A stretch of DNA of 6,357 bases, taken from positions 692 through 7,048 of the forward strand of contig PLHN01000253.1 of assembly GCA_003139975.1 (NCBI GenBank), in the 5' to 3' direction. The stretch comes from Acidobacteriaceae bacterium (GTDB lineage: Bacteria > Acidobacteriota > Terriglobia > Terriglobales > Acidobacteriaceae). A program made the position numbers and the translations under genes. Positions within the stretch are counted from its first letter, which is position 1. Each line of letters starts with the position of its first letter. The notes below the pieces were generated by a model. It ran no database searches, had not been told where the DNA came from, and saw only the letters and a program-made list of their open reading frames with translations. Below are positions 1 through 6,285 of the stretch, in pieces.

Positions 1-1146
1 CACATTTTCGCCATCAACGGCGTGGATGATTTCACCGATCTTGTAAAGGCGAGCGCTTCGCAGATCACGGCATTTGCCGTTGCTCCCGGCGGCGGTCTGT
101 ATGCTTCGAGCAGCAATTTGGGGAAAATCTTTGAGCTGGGCCCGGGTCCTGAAGCAGAAGGCTCGTACGAAAGCGATGTGTTCGACGCGCATGGATTTTC
201 GCAATGGGGGCGCGGCAGCCTGCGTAGCGTGGGCAATGTCGAACTCTATGCGCGCAGCGGCAATGTGGACAACCCCGATCGCAACTGGAGCAAGTGGGAG
301 CATGTGGAACTGGCCGCAAACTCGGAGCTGAAAATACCGGCGGCTCGGTTCGTGCAATGGAAATCGGTGCTTCATGCGGGCAATACAGCCCCGCGCGTGG
401 AGAGTGTTTTGCTTTATTACCTGCCGAAAAACGTTGCGCCCGTGGTCGATGAGATCACCGTGCAGCCGGGCTACCGCTACCAGCCAATTTCGCACGTAAC
501 CGGCACGGAGCCGCAAGCGCCGGGTCAACCGCGCTTTGAACCTCCACCTCCCGCGATCCGCGACCACGATTCGATTGGGATTCGCTGGCTGGCGCACGAT
601 GAGAATGACGATCAGCTTGTGTATTCCGTCTACTACCGCGCCGACGGCGAATCGCGTTGGCTGTTGCTGAAGGATGACCTGAGCGACCGCTACTACACAT
701 CCGATTCCAGCCTATTTCCTGATGGAGGCTATACCGTGATGGTGGTGGCGTCGGACGCCCCTTCGCACTCGCCGGGCGAAGCGCTCTATGCGCAAAAAGT
801 ATCTGCACGGTTTGAAGTGGATAACACGCCGCCGGTGATCGAGAACCTGACGGCGGCGCTCGAAGGCAAACAGATCCGTGTGCGCTTCCGGGCGCGCGAC
901 TCGTTTTCGGTGATCAAACGCGCGGAGTACTCGCTCGACGGCGGGGACTGGCAGTTTGTGGAGCCGGCGGGGCAGTTGTCGGATGCAAAGAGCGAAGAGT
1001 ACGACTTTCGAGTGGCTGTGCCGGAAGCGGGAACGGCCCCACCTCCGGTGGCGAGCCTGATTGGCGGCGATCATGTGGTGGTGGTCCGCGCCTTCGACCG
1101 CTTCGACAATCTGGCGACGGCGCGGGCGCTGATCCACGGAAAGTAA
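1..1146 (+). CDS. C-terminal part of a probable exported beta-propeller/Ig-like protein (5' end outside window)
   Basis: The frame is open from base 1 (reading HIFAING...) to TAA at 1144-1146, giving 381 visible residues; the GTG at 22 is only an internal in-frame codon, so the true start is upstream. The first visible part (bases 79-150, FAVAPGGGLYASSSNLGKIF) looks like one blade of an NHL/WD40-type beta-propeller. A segment rich in aromatic and Ser/Gly residues follows (about 160-430: SQWGRG, YARSGNVDNPDRNWSKW), which looks like a beta-sandwich. A Pro-rich linker lies near 500-560. Two Ig/FN3-like domains close the protein: about 570-825 (IRWLAHDENDDQL, DGGYTVMVVASDAP) and about 826-1140 (VDNTPPVIENL, AEYSLDGGDW, HVVVVRAFDRFDN). 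Multi-domain proteins of this build are familiar from Acidobacteria, usually annotated only as hypothetical or WD40/NHL-repeat. Export is inferred from domain type, since the signal peptide would lie outside the window. Function and ligand are unknown. It converges on the lipoprotein gene with only 10 bases between the stops. Confidence 0.85.
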   Translation, partial: HIFAINGVDDFTDLVKASASQITAFAVAPGGGLYASSSNLGKIFELGPGPEAEGSYESDVFDAHGFSQWGRGSLRSVGNVELYARSGNVDNPDRNWSKWEHVELAANSELKIPAARFVQWKSVLHAGNTAPRVESVLLYYLPKNVAPVVDEITVQPGYRYQPISHVTGTEPQAPGQPRFEPPPPAIRDHDSIGIRWLAHDENDDQLVYSVYYRADGESRWLLLKDDLSDRYYTSDSSLFPDGGYTVMVVASDAPSHSPGEALYAQKVSARFEVDNTPPVIENLTAALEGKQIRVRFRARDSFSVIKRAEYSLDGGDWQFVEPAGQLSDAKSEEYDFRVAVPEAGTAPPPVASLIGGDHVVVVRAFDRFDNLATARALIHGK

Positions 1147-1156
1147 AGTTCGTTCT

Positions 1157-3340
1157 CTACTCCGCGACAAACAAAATCGCGCTGGGGACTCCCGCGTCCT
1201 TGGTTGCGTCCCGCATCAAGTAGAAATGCGATAGGTCGACACCATAGAGTACATAGTCCGCCGTGCCGGAGCCCGTGATCGTGGAAAGCGTGCCCGTGCC
1301 GGTGAACTGCACATCGTAAGCACCGCCGGTAACGGCGACACCGCCAGGATTCTCAGTGCCGGTGACGTTGAACACCGAATTTCCAGGCGAAGTCAGCAGC
1401 AGGTTCATCGTGAGCGGCGCAACGCTGGGCAGACTGTTACTGGCGGTCGCGACCGCGTAGGTGCCAGGAAGGGTAGCGTCTGCGAATGACCCGTTGGCGC
1501 TGTTGGGCTGCGCCGTCATGGTTCCGGTGATCACGCTGGTCGCCGAGTCGGATTCGAGCAGGAACCCGCTGTTCGCGCCGCTGGCATAAAGAACAAACGG
1601 CAGTGCCGCGACGGCCGGGCTCCCATTCGGATTGCCCAGCACCTGGAGGGTGTATCGTCCGTTGTTGGGGCTGGACGCCGCGTACGTGTTGGAGAAGGAG
1701 CACACAGTGGGAGCGGCACAGGTCGACCCCTCTGGAGGCACGGAAATCATCGTTCCGTTGTTGTTCCAGTCGAAGGTGCCCGTGAAACCTCCGTTGCCGT
1801 CGGTGGTGCCCTTGGTGAGCGAGACGTTGCCATCGGTTCCGGTCAAGGCGGAAATCGAAGTGCCGTTGAAGGCGGCGTTGTTGTAAGTCTGGGTCGAATC
1901 CTGCAGCACCATTGTGCCTACGACTGCTGGGTGCGTTGCGTCGATGGTGCCGCCCGCGTTGCCCTTGGAGATGATGTAGACATTTACAGGGTTATTGGCG
2001 TTGGCGCTTCCGTTCGCTACGAAGAAATCGAAATTCTCGCTCACCGTAGCGCTCAGCGTGAGAGTCCCGACGTTCGTACTCGCGCTATACGAATAGTTGC
2101 CAGTTACGCTGCAGGGCGAGGAACAAATCGCGTTGCTGGTATTGCCGTTGTCGTTGACGTCCATCTGGCCGCTGGAGATACCCGTGCTGCCGTTCAGCGA
2201 TAAGACGCCGGCGTAACCGACCCGCGCGCTGGAGGAGTCAACACCGCTGAGACCGAAGGCATACGCCTGCGCAGCGGTATTGAATACTGATGACCCGGAC
2301 CCCTTTTCCGCAACCCCCGAACCGTTTCCGCTCGCATCGGATTGGATGAACTGGATGTCGCCAGCAGAATCGAGCACCGCCAGATAGTGAGTCGTGCCGG
2401 AGTTGGTGCTAATGGTCAGCGTGCCGGCGTTGTTCGAGTTATCCGTATCCGACGACGTGGGCTGGTACGAGCCGCCGGTGATTGTGAGCTGGTTAAAGCC
2501 ACTGGAGTCTATTACGTCTTCGACACCGCCGTTGTTGATGGTGCCATTGGTCGCGGAAAAAGTGCCGGCGGCGATGACAGGCTTGTTGCTGCTGTCGTAT
2601 CCAGAGAACTTGAAGGCATAGGTTCCGCTAAGGCGCGACGGCACTATCGTGGCCTTCGCCGCCGTGCATTTTCCAACCGTGCAGCCCTGTGAATCGGCTG
2701 CCGACACCGCGGAAATCTTGACGCAGGCACCGGTGCAACTGTCCGCTGCCGTGTAGTAAGCCAGACCGGATATCTTGCTGTCTTGGTGGAAATTGGCGCA
2801 TGAGGCGCCGCCCGCCGTACAAGTCCAAGTGAAGGTCTGGGGCGCGTTATCGGGGGAGGCAACCGCCGTGAATTGCTGGGTCAGGCCCGCGCCTACATTT
2901 GGCGCGGGCGGCGCCACGGCGGTGGTGATGTGATCGATGGTCAGAGGGCCATCGGTGCCATCGAGGGTATTATCTGGCGTTGTAGCGACGACGTTGAAGG
3001 TGGCATCGGACGGCACAGCAGAGGGGGCCTGATAACTCGCGGTCGTGGCGGTCGTGGCCGTGAAATATCCGCAAGGATTGGAACTGCTGGTGGACGATCC
3101 GGAGCAGGAACTACCCGTAAGGCTCCAATTGACGGAGTTCTCCGTCGTGTTCTTAAACGTCGCGGTGAACGTTATCGTCCCGCCAATGGGCGCTTGATCG
3201 ACCGGGGAGATGTTACCGCTGGCGCCGGTTACTGTTATGAGAGGGCAGTTCGAAACACAAGGTCCGCTGCCGCCGACGGCGCAACCGGTCGCGAGCGCCA
3301 AGCTCAACAGGGCCGCTGCAAATAGGAAATTTTTCATCAT
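1157..3340 (-). CDS. Large Ig-like repeat lipoprotein, function unknown
   Basis: The 727-residue protein begins with a lipoprotein signal: positively charged MMKN, a hydrophobic run (residues 5-18) and a lipobox LATGC with Cys20 as the expected lipidated residue. Residue +2 is Ala, which in Gram-negatives would favour outer-membrane sorting. Residues about 34-136 and 137-233 look like two bacterial Ig-like domains (TITFTATFKNTTENSVNW; LTQQFTAVASPDNAPQTFTW), both with cysteine pairs. From about 238 onward come loosely repeated beta-rich modules, roughly 238-350, 357-481, 488-610 and 617-727. They share patterns such as GTYAFKFSG / AYAFGLSG, YDSSNKP / VDSSSAR, AGTLTIS / VGTLTLS and FLLESDSA / FIQSDASG. 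Composition is heavy in Gly, Ser, Thr, Asn and Ala, typical of surface-exposed repeat proteins. A structural or adhesive surface role is an inference; no catalytic motif is visible. Two adjacent ATG codons (3338-3340 and 3335-3337) could start it, preceded by a weak purine stretch AAGAGA, so the exact first Met is uncertain by one residue. Confidence 0.9.
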   Translation of the reverse strand: MMKNFLFAAALLSLALATGCAVGGSGPCVSNCPLITVTGASGNISPVDQAPIGGTITFTATFKNTTENSVNWSLTGSSCSGSSTSSSNPCGYFTATTATTASYQAPSAVPSDATFNVVATTPDNTLDGTDGPLTIDHITTAVAPPAPNVGAGLTQQFTAVASPDNAPQTFTWTCTAGGASCANFHQDSKISGLAYYTAADSCTGACVKISAVSAADSQGCTVGKCTAAKATIVPSRLSGTYAFKFSGYDSSNKPVIAAGTFSATNGTINNGGVEDVIDSSGFNQLTITGGSYQPTSSDTDNSNNAGTLTISTNSGTTHYLAVLDSAGDIQFIQSDASGNGSGVAEKGSGSSVFNTAAQAYAFGLSGVDSSSARVGYAGVLSLNGSTGISSGQMDVNDNGNTSNAICSSPCSVTGNYSYSASTNVGTLTLSATVSENFDFFVANGSANANNPVNVYIISKGNAGGTIDATHPAVVGTMVLQDSTQTYNNAAFNGTSISALTGTDGNVSLTKGTTDGNGGFTGTFDWNNNGTMISVPPEGSTCAAPTVCSFSNTYAASSPNNGRYTLQVLGNPNGSPAVAALPFVLYASGANSGFLLESDSATSVITGTMTAQPNSANGSFADATLPGTYAVATASNSLPSVAPLTMNLLLTSPGNSVFNVTGTENPGGVAVTGGAYDVQFTGTGTLSTITGSGTADYVLYGVDLSHFYLMRDATKDAGVPSAILFVAE

Positions 3341-3611
3341 CGTTAGTCTCTTGGAATGTGCTGGTAAAGTGTTGTTCCCCGATCAATCTGACCTGGGACG
3401 CTTGCCCGGTTGGATCGGTCGGAGGGCCAGCTGTCTATCTCAATCAGTGGCTACAAATGTACATGAACTAGGAAGGCTTTGTCTGTGGCTGGGAGTGGGA
3501 GGGTTGCTATTAGGCCCTAGGGAGTGCGCAAGAAATTGCAGCTCAGGCTGGCGATGCCGGATGACACATCGAGCGTGGCCGACAAGCAGCAACACGTCTG
3601 ACTCTAACAGG
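3341..3611. other. Intergenic region, leader side of the lipoprotein gene
   Basis: These 271 bases separate the protease gene (stop at 3612) from the lipoprotein start at 3340, both on the minus strand. I find no convincing short gene, no clear sigma70 promoter and no GC-rich hairpin followed by T residues after the protease stop. The one structural element seen is an imperfect inverted repeat at 3379-3386 / 3410-3418 (CCGATCAA with TTGGATCGG, one bulged base), which would form a stem in the leader about 38 bases before the lipoprotein start. The gap length suggests that the lipoprotein gene has its own promoter here, but I could not place it. Confidence 0.5.
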
Positions 3612-4577
3612 CTATTGCGTCGGGGAAGGGGGACTGAGAATCGTTCGCTTGGCGCTTTCGATCAGGGGAGGCAGGTCGGTGGCGGTGATGCCCAAGGTGC
3701 CTCCGGAAAAGCCGTCAATGTAGGCGGAGTTGATTCCGACCACTTCGCCGCGCAGGTTCAGGACCGGTCCGCCGCTGCCGCCGCGTGCCGTGGGCGCATC
3801 GTAGATGAGCTTGTCTCCGCTGACATCGCCGATGTGGCCGAAGGTAGCCGAAGGACGAATCAGCGAAAGCGCGGCCAGTTCGCCCGCGGTATCTGCGTCA
3901 TCAGGATGCGAAGAGAGCCGCTCATAGACGATCGCCGGAGACTTCGCGACCATGCCAGTCACCCCCATGGGATACGCCAGCACGCTGACCGATTCGCCCA
4001 CTCGGGGTGGCTTTGGAGCGAGCGGCAGAGGGCGCAACTTTTCCGTGAAGGCGGTGGTCTCCATGTGGAGGATGGCCAAATCTCCGTGCTGGGCAAGGAC
4101 CACCGGCACGAGAGCGACCGGAAGCGGCGAGCCCGGGAAATAGGCAACCAGCTTTTCGAGCACCGGCGATTGACCGGGGCCAAGGGCGGCGGTGACCTCG
4201 CGGTCCCCAAACCAGGGCTGGGCGACATGTCGATTGGTGGCGACCAAGCCCCGCGCAACCACGAAGCCGGTACCGGCGACGCGGGCGCGGAAGTGTCCTT
4301 TGCCGGCGACGTGGTAAATCCCGTAAATGTAGGCGACGGAATCGCGGGCATCATCCACGGTGGCCGCCGAAAAGGATTGTTCCCGTTTCAACTCCTCCAC
4401 CTGGCGGGAGAGTTGGTGGACCTGCTGCTCAAGGGCGCTGGTTTCCTCCGGCGGCGGAGGGGCATAGTAATGGGCCATGAGCAGCGCGCCGACCAGGGCC
4501 AGCACGCCGAGCAATCCTTGTAGAAAACGCGGCCACAGCTCCAAGACCGGTTCGTCTTTATTCTCGGTATCAAACAT
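3612..4577 (-). CDS. Membrane-anchored trypsin-like serine protease (HtrA/S1C-type, no PDZ)
   Basis: The 321-residue product has a short acidic cytoplasmic tail, one membrane segment (about residues 18-38, LLGVLALVGALLMA), a Pro-rich stretch (40-43) and a short heptad-like coiled coil (about 45-67, ALEQQVHQLSRQVEELKREQ). A chymotrypsin-fold protease domain fills the rest. The catalytic triad can be read: His117 in ATNRHVAQ, Asp166 in HGDLAILHM, Ser268 in RGGSGGPV followed by GEVVGINSAYI, the strand typical of HtrA/DegP-like enzymes. The spacing His-Asp (49) and Asp-Ser (102) is larger than in classic DegP (30 and 75), so surface loops are enlarged. The protein ends about 50 residues after the catalytic Ser, with no room for a PDZ domain. 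Topology predicts the protease in the periplasm, where it may cleave misfolded or specific envelope proteins; the substrate is unknown. No strong Shine-Dalgarno precedes the ATG at 4577, but no in-frame ATG lies upstream before the stop at 4734-4736 and this start keeps the membrane anchor whole. Confidence 0.9.
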   Translation of the reverse strand: MFDTENKDEPVLELWPRFLQGLLGVLALVGALLMAHYYAPPPPEETSALEQQVHQLSRQVEELKREQSFSAATVDDARDSVAYIYGIYHVAGKGHFRARVAGTGFVVARGLVATNRHVAQPWFGDREVTAALGPGQSPVLEKLVAYFPGSPLPVALVPVVLAQHGDLAILHMETTAFTEKLRPLPLAPKPPRVGESVSVLAYPMGVTGMVAKSPAIVYERLSSHPDDADTAGELAALSLIRPSATFGHIGDVSGDKLIYDAPTARGGSGGPVLNLRGEVVGINSAYIDGFSGGTLGITATDLPPLIESAKRTILSPPSPTQ

Positions 4578-4735
4578 TCGTATGAGAATGGACAGCCAAT
4601 CCCGGCGAGGAGGGAGATTCCGGGTGGAAATACCATCCTGCCGGAAACGGGCGCGGGCGGGTAGGGTACAGAAGTCGGGGCGGACGCGGTCAACGAAGGT
4701 AACCAGTGACCTTTGGGGGAGGGAGTTGCTGGATC

Positions 4736-4767
4736 ATTAAGTCATTGAGGTATTGAATCATTGAGGG
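4736..4767 (+). repeat. Four-unit degenerate octamer tandem repeat (ATTGARKY-like), left copy
   Basis: Four consecutive 8-base units can be read without gaps: ATTAAGTC (4736-4743), ATTGAGGT (4744-4751), ATTGAATC (4752-4759) and ATTGAGGG (4760-4767). All begin ATT and three share ATTGA. The tract is AT-rich against GC-rich surroundings. A related four-unit tract lies in the opposite orientation at 5945-5976, beyond the secreted-protein gene. The left copy sits directly upstream of a -10-like box and supplies its -35 hexamer. It may be a short simple-sequence expansion or a regulator binding array; the sequence alone does not decide. Confidence 0.6.
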
Positions 4768-4773
4768 TACAAT
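4745..4773 (+). promoter_or_regulatory. Predicted sigma70-like promoter of the secreted-protein gene
   Basis: A -35-like TTGAGG (4745-4750, 4 of 6 matches to TTGACA) and a -10-like TACAAT (4768-4773, 5 of 6 matches to TATAAT) are separated by exactly 17 bases. Transcription would begin near 4780 and leave a leader of roughly 90 bases before the ATG at 4869. The -35 hexamer lies inside the second octamer unit and the -10 follows directly after the fourth, so the other units place further TTGA-type hexamers at 8-base steps. This is a prediction from motif match only. Confidence 0.5.
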
Positions 4774-4856
4774 TCGCTGATCTTTGCGTCCGAGACCCAA
4801 GGGTCGCCGACGGGCCTCGAGCCAAGCCGGGATTCTAGCGTCTAACAGATCTCCAC

Positions 4857-4862
4857 AGGGGA
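4857..4862 (+). promoter_or_regulatory. Ribosome binding site of the secreted-protein gene
   Basis: AGGGGA ends six bases before the ATG at 4869, which is good Shine-Dalgarno spacing. It supports the first Met rather than the in-frame ATG at 4878 (Met4) as the start. Confidence 0.65.
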
Positions 4863-4868
4863 AAAACC

Positions 4869-5843
4869 ATGAAAAGAATGATTCATTTGCCTCAAATTGT
4901 CCGGATCGCGATCGCGGCCGGTGTTCTTAGCGCGTCGCTTTCGTTCGCTGGGGAAGTGCCCAGTGGCGCGGAAGCGCGCAACCAGGAGATCTGGCGTGAA
5001 GCCATCGCGCAGACCGAAGTCCCTGCGGAGGGATGCTTTCAAGCCTCTTATCCGAGCCTGACGTGGAACAAGGTCGAATGCGCAGTCGCGCCCAACATCC
5101 CATACACGCCGCGAAGGGGGCTGATGAGTCAAACCGTAGGGAATGGCGATGATTATGCCGCCGAAGTCACCTCCGGGCTGATCACTAAAACGGTCGGCTC
5201 CTTTGCCAAGGTCAAGGGAGTGAAGACGGAAACGGGCTTGCTTGGCGCGAATGACTACTCGATTCAGCTCAATTCGAACTTCATGAACACCGCGACCTGC
5301 AAAGGCGCCAGCAACCCCGCGAAATGCCTGGACTGGGAGCAATTCGTCTATTCGTCGGGTTACAACGTAGCGTTCATGCAGTATTGGCTGATCAATTGGA
5401 ACAAGACCTGCCCCAGTGGGTGGTTCAGCTACAGCAACGATTGCTACACGAACAGCAATGGGGTCACCGTGGCTGAGGAAGCAATCACCAAGCTCAAGAC
5501 CCTCAAGCTCTCGGGTTCAGCGAAGAATGGTGGCATAGACACGCTGGTGTTCACAGTGGGAAAAGTGGCATACAGCACTACAGGATCAGATAGCGTCGTC
5601 GATCTTGCGACCGCCTGGACGGAGTCGGAGTTCAACATAATCGGCGACGGCAACGGTTCGGAGGCCAATTTCAACTCGGGCTCGTCCGTGACGGTGAAGG
5701 TCGCGGTGTCGAATGCGACCAAGAATGCGCCGACATGCGCAGCCAATTCGGGAACGACGGGGGAGACCAACAACTTGAATCTGGGCAGCTGCTCCGGCAC
5801 GGGTGGTTCCTCGCCCTATATCGAGTTCGTTGAATCGAATTGA
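4869..5843 (+). CDS. Secreted cysteine-paired protein of unknown family
   Basis: The 324-residue product starts with a Sec-type signal peptide: a basic N-region with KR, a hydrophobic core (about residues 10-23) and a likely cleavage after SLSFA at Ala27. The mature part has eight cysteines that fall in four close sequence pairs: 56/71, 144/153, 181/192 and 290/308, suggesting four local disulfides in an oxidising compartment. The middle (about 128-195) is aromatic-rich with alternating strand-like segments (YSIQLNSNF, WEQFVYSSG, VAFMQYWLINW, CPSGWFSY), which suggests a beta-sandwich. The C-terminal third (about 225-324) is rich in Ser, Thr, Asn and Gly. No membrane helix, lipobox or catalytic motif that I can name is present. 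I do not recognise the family; a lectin-like or hydrolase-like beta-sandwich is only a guess. It has its own promoter, a good ribosome binding site and a downstream hairpin terminator, so it appears to be a single-gene transcription unit. Confidence 0.85.
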   Translation: MKRMIHLPQIVRIAIAAGVLSASLSFAGEVPSGAEARNQEIWREAIAQTEVPAEGCFQASYPSLTWNKVECAVAPNIPYTPRRGLMSQTVGNGDDYAAEVTSGLITKTVGSFAKVKGVKTETGLLGANDYSIQLNSNFMNTATCKGASNPAKCLDWEQFVYSSGYNVAFMQYWLINWNKTCPSGWFSYSNDCYTNSNGVTVAEEAITKLKTLKLSGSAKNGGIDTLVFTVGKVAYSTTGSDSVVDLATAWTESEFNIIGDGNGSEANFNSGSSVTVKVAVSNATKNAPTCAANSGTTGETNNLNLGSCSGTGGSSPYIEFVESN

Positions 5844-5876
5844 GGCAGTCGCAGCGGCTGCTGCCGACCGACTTGC

Positions 5877-5906
5877 GGAGGCCGAGGGAATTCTTCCTCG
5901 GCCTCC
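5877..5906 (+). terminator. Hairpin terminator after the secreted-protein gene
   Basis: GGAGGCCGAGG (5877-5887) and CCTCGGCCTCC (5896-5906) form a perfect 11-base-pair stem around the loop GAATTCTT, 33 bases after the stop. Flanking GCG / CGC can extend the stem across one bulged base. Only TTT follows a few bases later, so the U-tract is weak; termination may rely mainly on the very stable stem. The stem could also act on transcripts arriving from the convergent glutaredoxin gene. Confidence 0.65.
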
Positions 5907-5944
5907 CGCGTTTGCGAGTGTCCCGATTGGGACGTTCGGTTCGA

Positions 5945-5976
5945 TGACTCAGTGATTAGTGACTCAATCATTCAAT
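5945..5976 (-). repeat. Four-unit degenerate octamer tandem repeat, right copy (inverted)
   Basis: Read on the minus strand, four gapless 8-base units appear: ATTGAATG (5969-5976), ATTGAGTC (5961-5968), ACTAATCA (5953-5960) and CTGAGTCA (5945-5952). The first two match the left tract closely; the other two have diverged. On the plus strand the same tract shows TGACTCA twice (5945-5951 and 5960-5966). The first unit and most of the second lie inside the glutaredoxin gene and encode its last residues and stop codon (5964-5966), so the repeat spans the gene end. Confidence 0.5.
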
Positions 5977-6227
5977 CCCTCGATTTCCAGCCGTTTTGCC
6001 ATCTCGTCATAGAGAAATCCTTCGCCGGGACGGTAGGGCTGAACCCATTCTCCATCGATCACGAACTGGGGAATAGCGCGCTTGCCGGTTTGGCGCACGA
6101 CTTCGTCGGCTGCGCCGGGTGTGGCTTCGATATTGATGTCGGTGTAGGGAAGCTTGTGCTGATCGAGAAAGCGCTTGGCCTCGCGGCAATCCGGGCACCA
6201 GGGAGCGGAATAAACGGTTAGTTGCAT
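5964..6227 (-). CDS. Glutaredoxin-like thiol-disulfide oxidoreductase
   Basis: The 87-residue product starts MQLTVYSAPWCPDCREAKRF, a thioredoxin-fold beta-strand leading into the redox motif Cys11-Pro-Asp-Cys14. The cis-proline loop is visible at Pro53 (RAIPQFVIDGEW). The length and arrangement fit small bacterial glutaredoxin or NrdH-like proteins, which reduce protein disulfides in the cytoplasm using glutathione or thioredoxin reductase. The canonical GG motif after the cis-Pro region is replaced by RPGEG, so glutathione use is uncertain. I chose the ATG at 6225-6227: a longer reading from TTG at 6266 would add 13 residues before the conserved first strand and is unlikely, although neither start has a strong Shine-Dalgarno. 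The C-terminal residues LND and the stop fall within the octamer repeat. It may be co-transcribed with the gene ending at 6286, 58 bases upstream. Confidence 0.85.
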   Translation of the reverse strand: MQLTVYSAPWCPDCREAKRFLDQHKLPYTDINIEATPGAADEVVRQTGKRAIPQFVIDGEWVQPYRPGEGFLYDEMAKRLEIEGLND

Positions 6228-6285
6228 TGTGCGGAGTAGATGCGGCGAGGCTGGCTTAAGTCGCAAGCCTGCGGTTACCAGCGTA

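Larger units (their letters stand above)
4578..4868. other. Divergent intergenic region between protease and secreted protein
   Basis: This 291-base spacer holds the start regions of two divergent genes. The right half contains the octamer repeat, a promoter and the ribosome binding site of the plus-strand gene (listed separately). For the minus-strand protease, the best promoter-like pair is TTGACC (complement of 4688-4693) and TACCCT (complement of 4663-4668) with 19 bases between them, which is weak. The segment 4794-4805 (GACCCAAGGGTC) is a short palindrome in the predicted leader of the plus-strand gene. I see no small gene here: the frames that remain open look like shadows without ribosome binding sites. 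Confidence 0.5.

Noticed and set aside
712..1170. A 152-codon minus-strand frame opposite the first gene
   Set aside because: The translation is Arg/His-rich without domain features, and the opposing plus-strand frame shows clear propeller and Ig-like motifs.
3541..3560. Possible terminator hairpin (CAGC/GCTG) followed by a T-rich stretch after the protease stop
   Set aside because: The stem is only four base pairs, too weak to support a terminator call.
3210..4523. A 437-codon open frame on the plus strand, antisense to the protease gene and the start of the lipoprotein gene
   Set aside because: It crosses the 3341-3611 spacer and two well-supported minus-strand genes, its Arg/Gly-rich translation has no recognisable domain, and it is the expected by-product of GC-rich coding sequence on the opposite strand.
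4663..4693. Promoter-like pair TTGACC / TACCCT on the minus strand upstream of the protease
   Set aside because: The spacing is 19 bases and the -10 match is poor, so I did not list it as a promoter feature.
4736..4767. CRISPR-like array
   Set aside because: Units are 8 bases, contiguous and without spacers, and no cas gene is present.
4842..5342. A 166-codon minus-strand frame opposite the secreted-protein gene
   Set aside because: It covers the signal peptide and cysteine pairs of the plus-strand gene, which has a ribosome binding site and coherent export features; the minus frame has neither.
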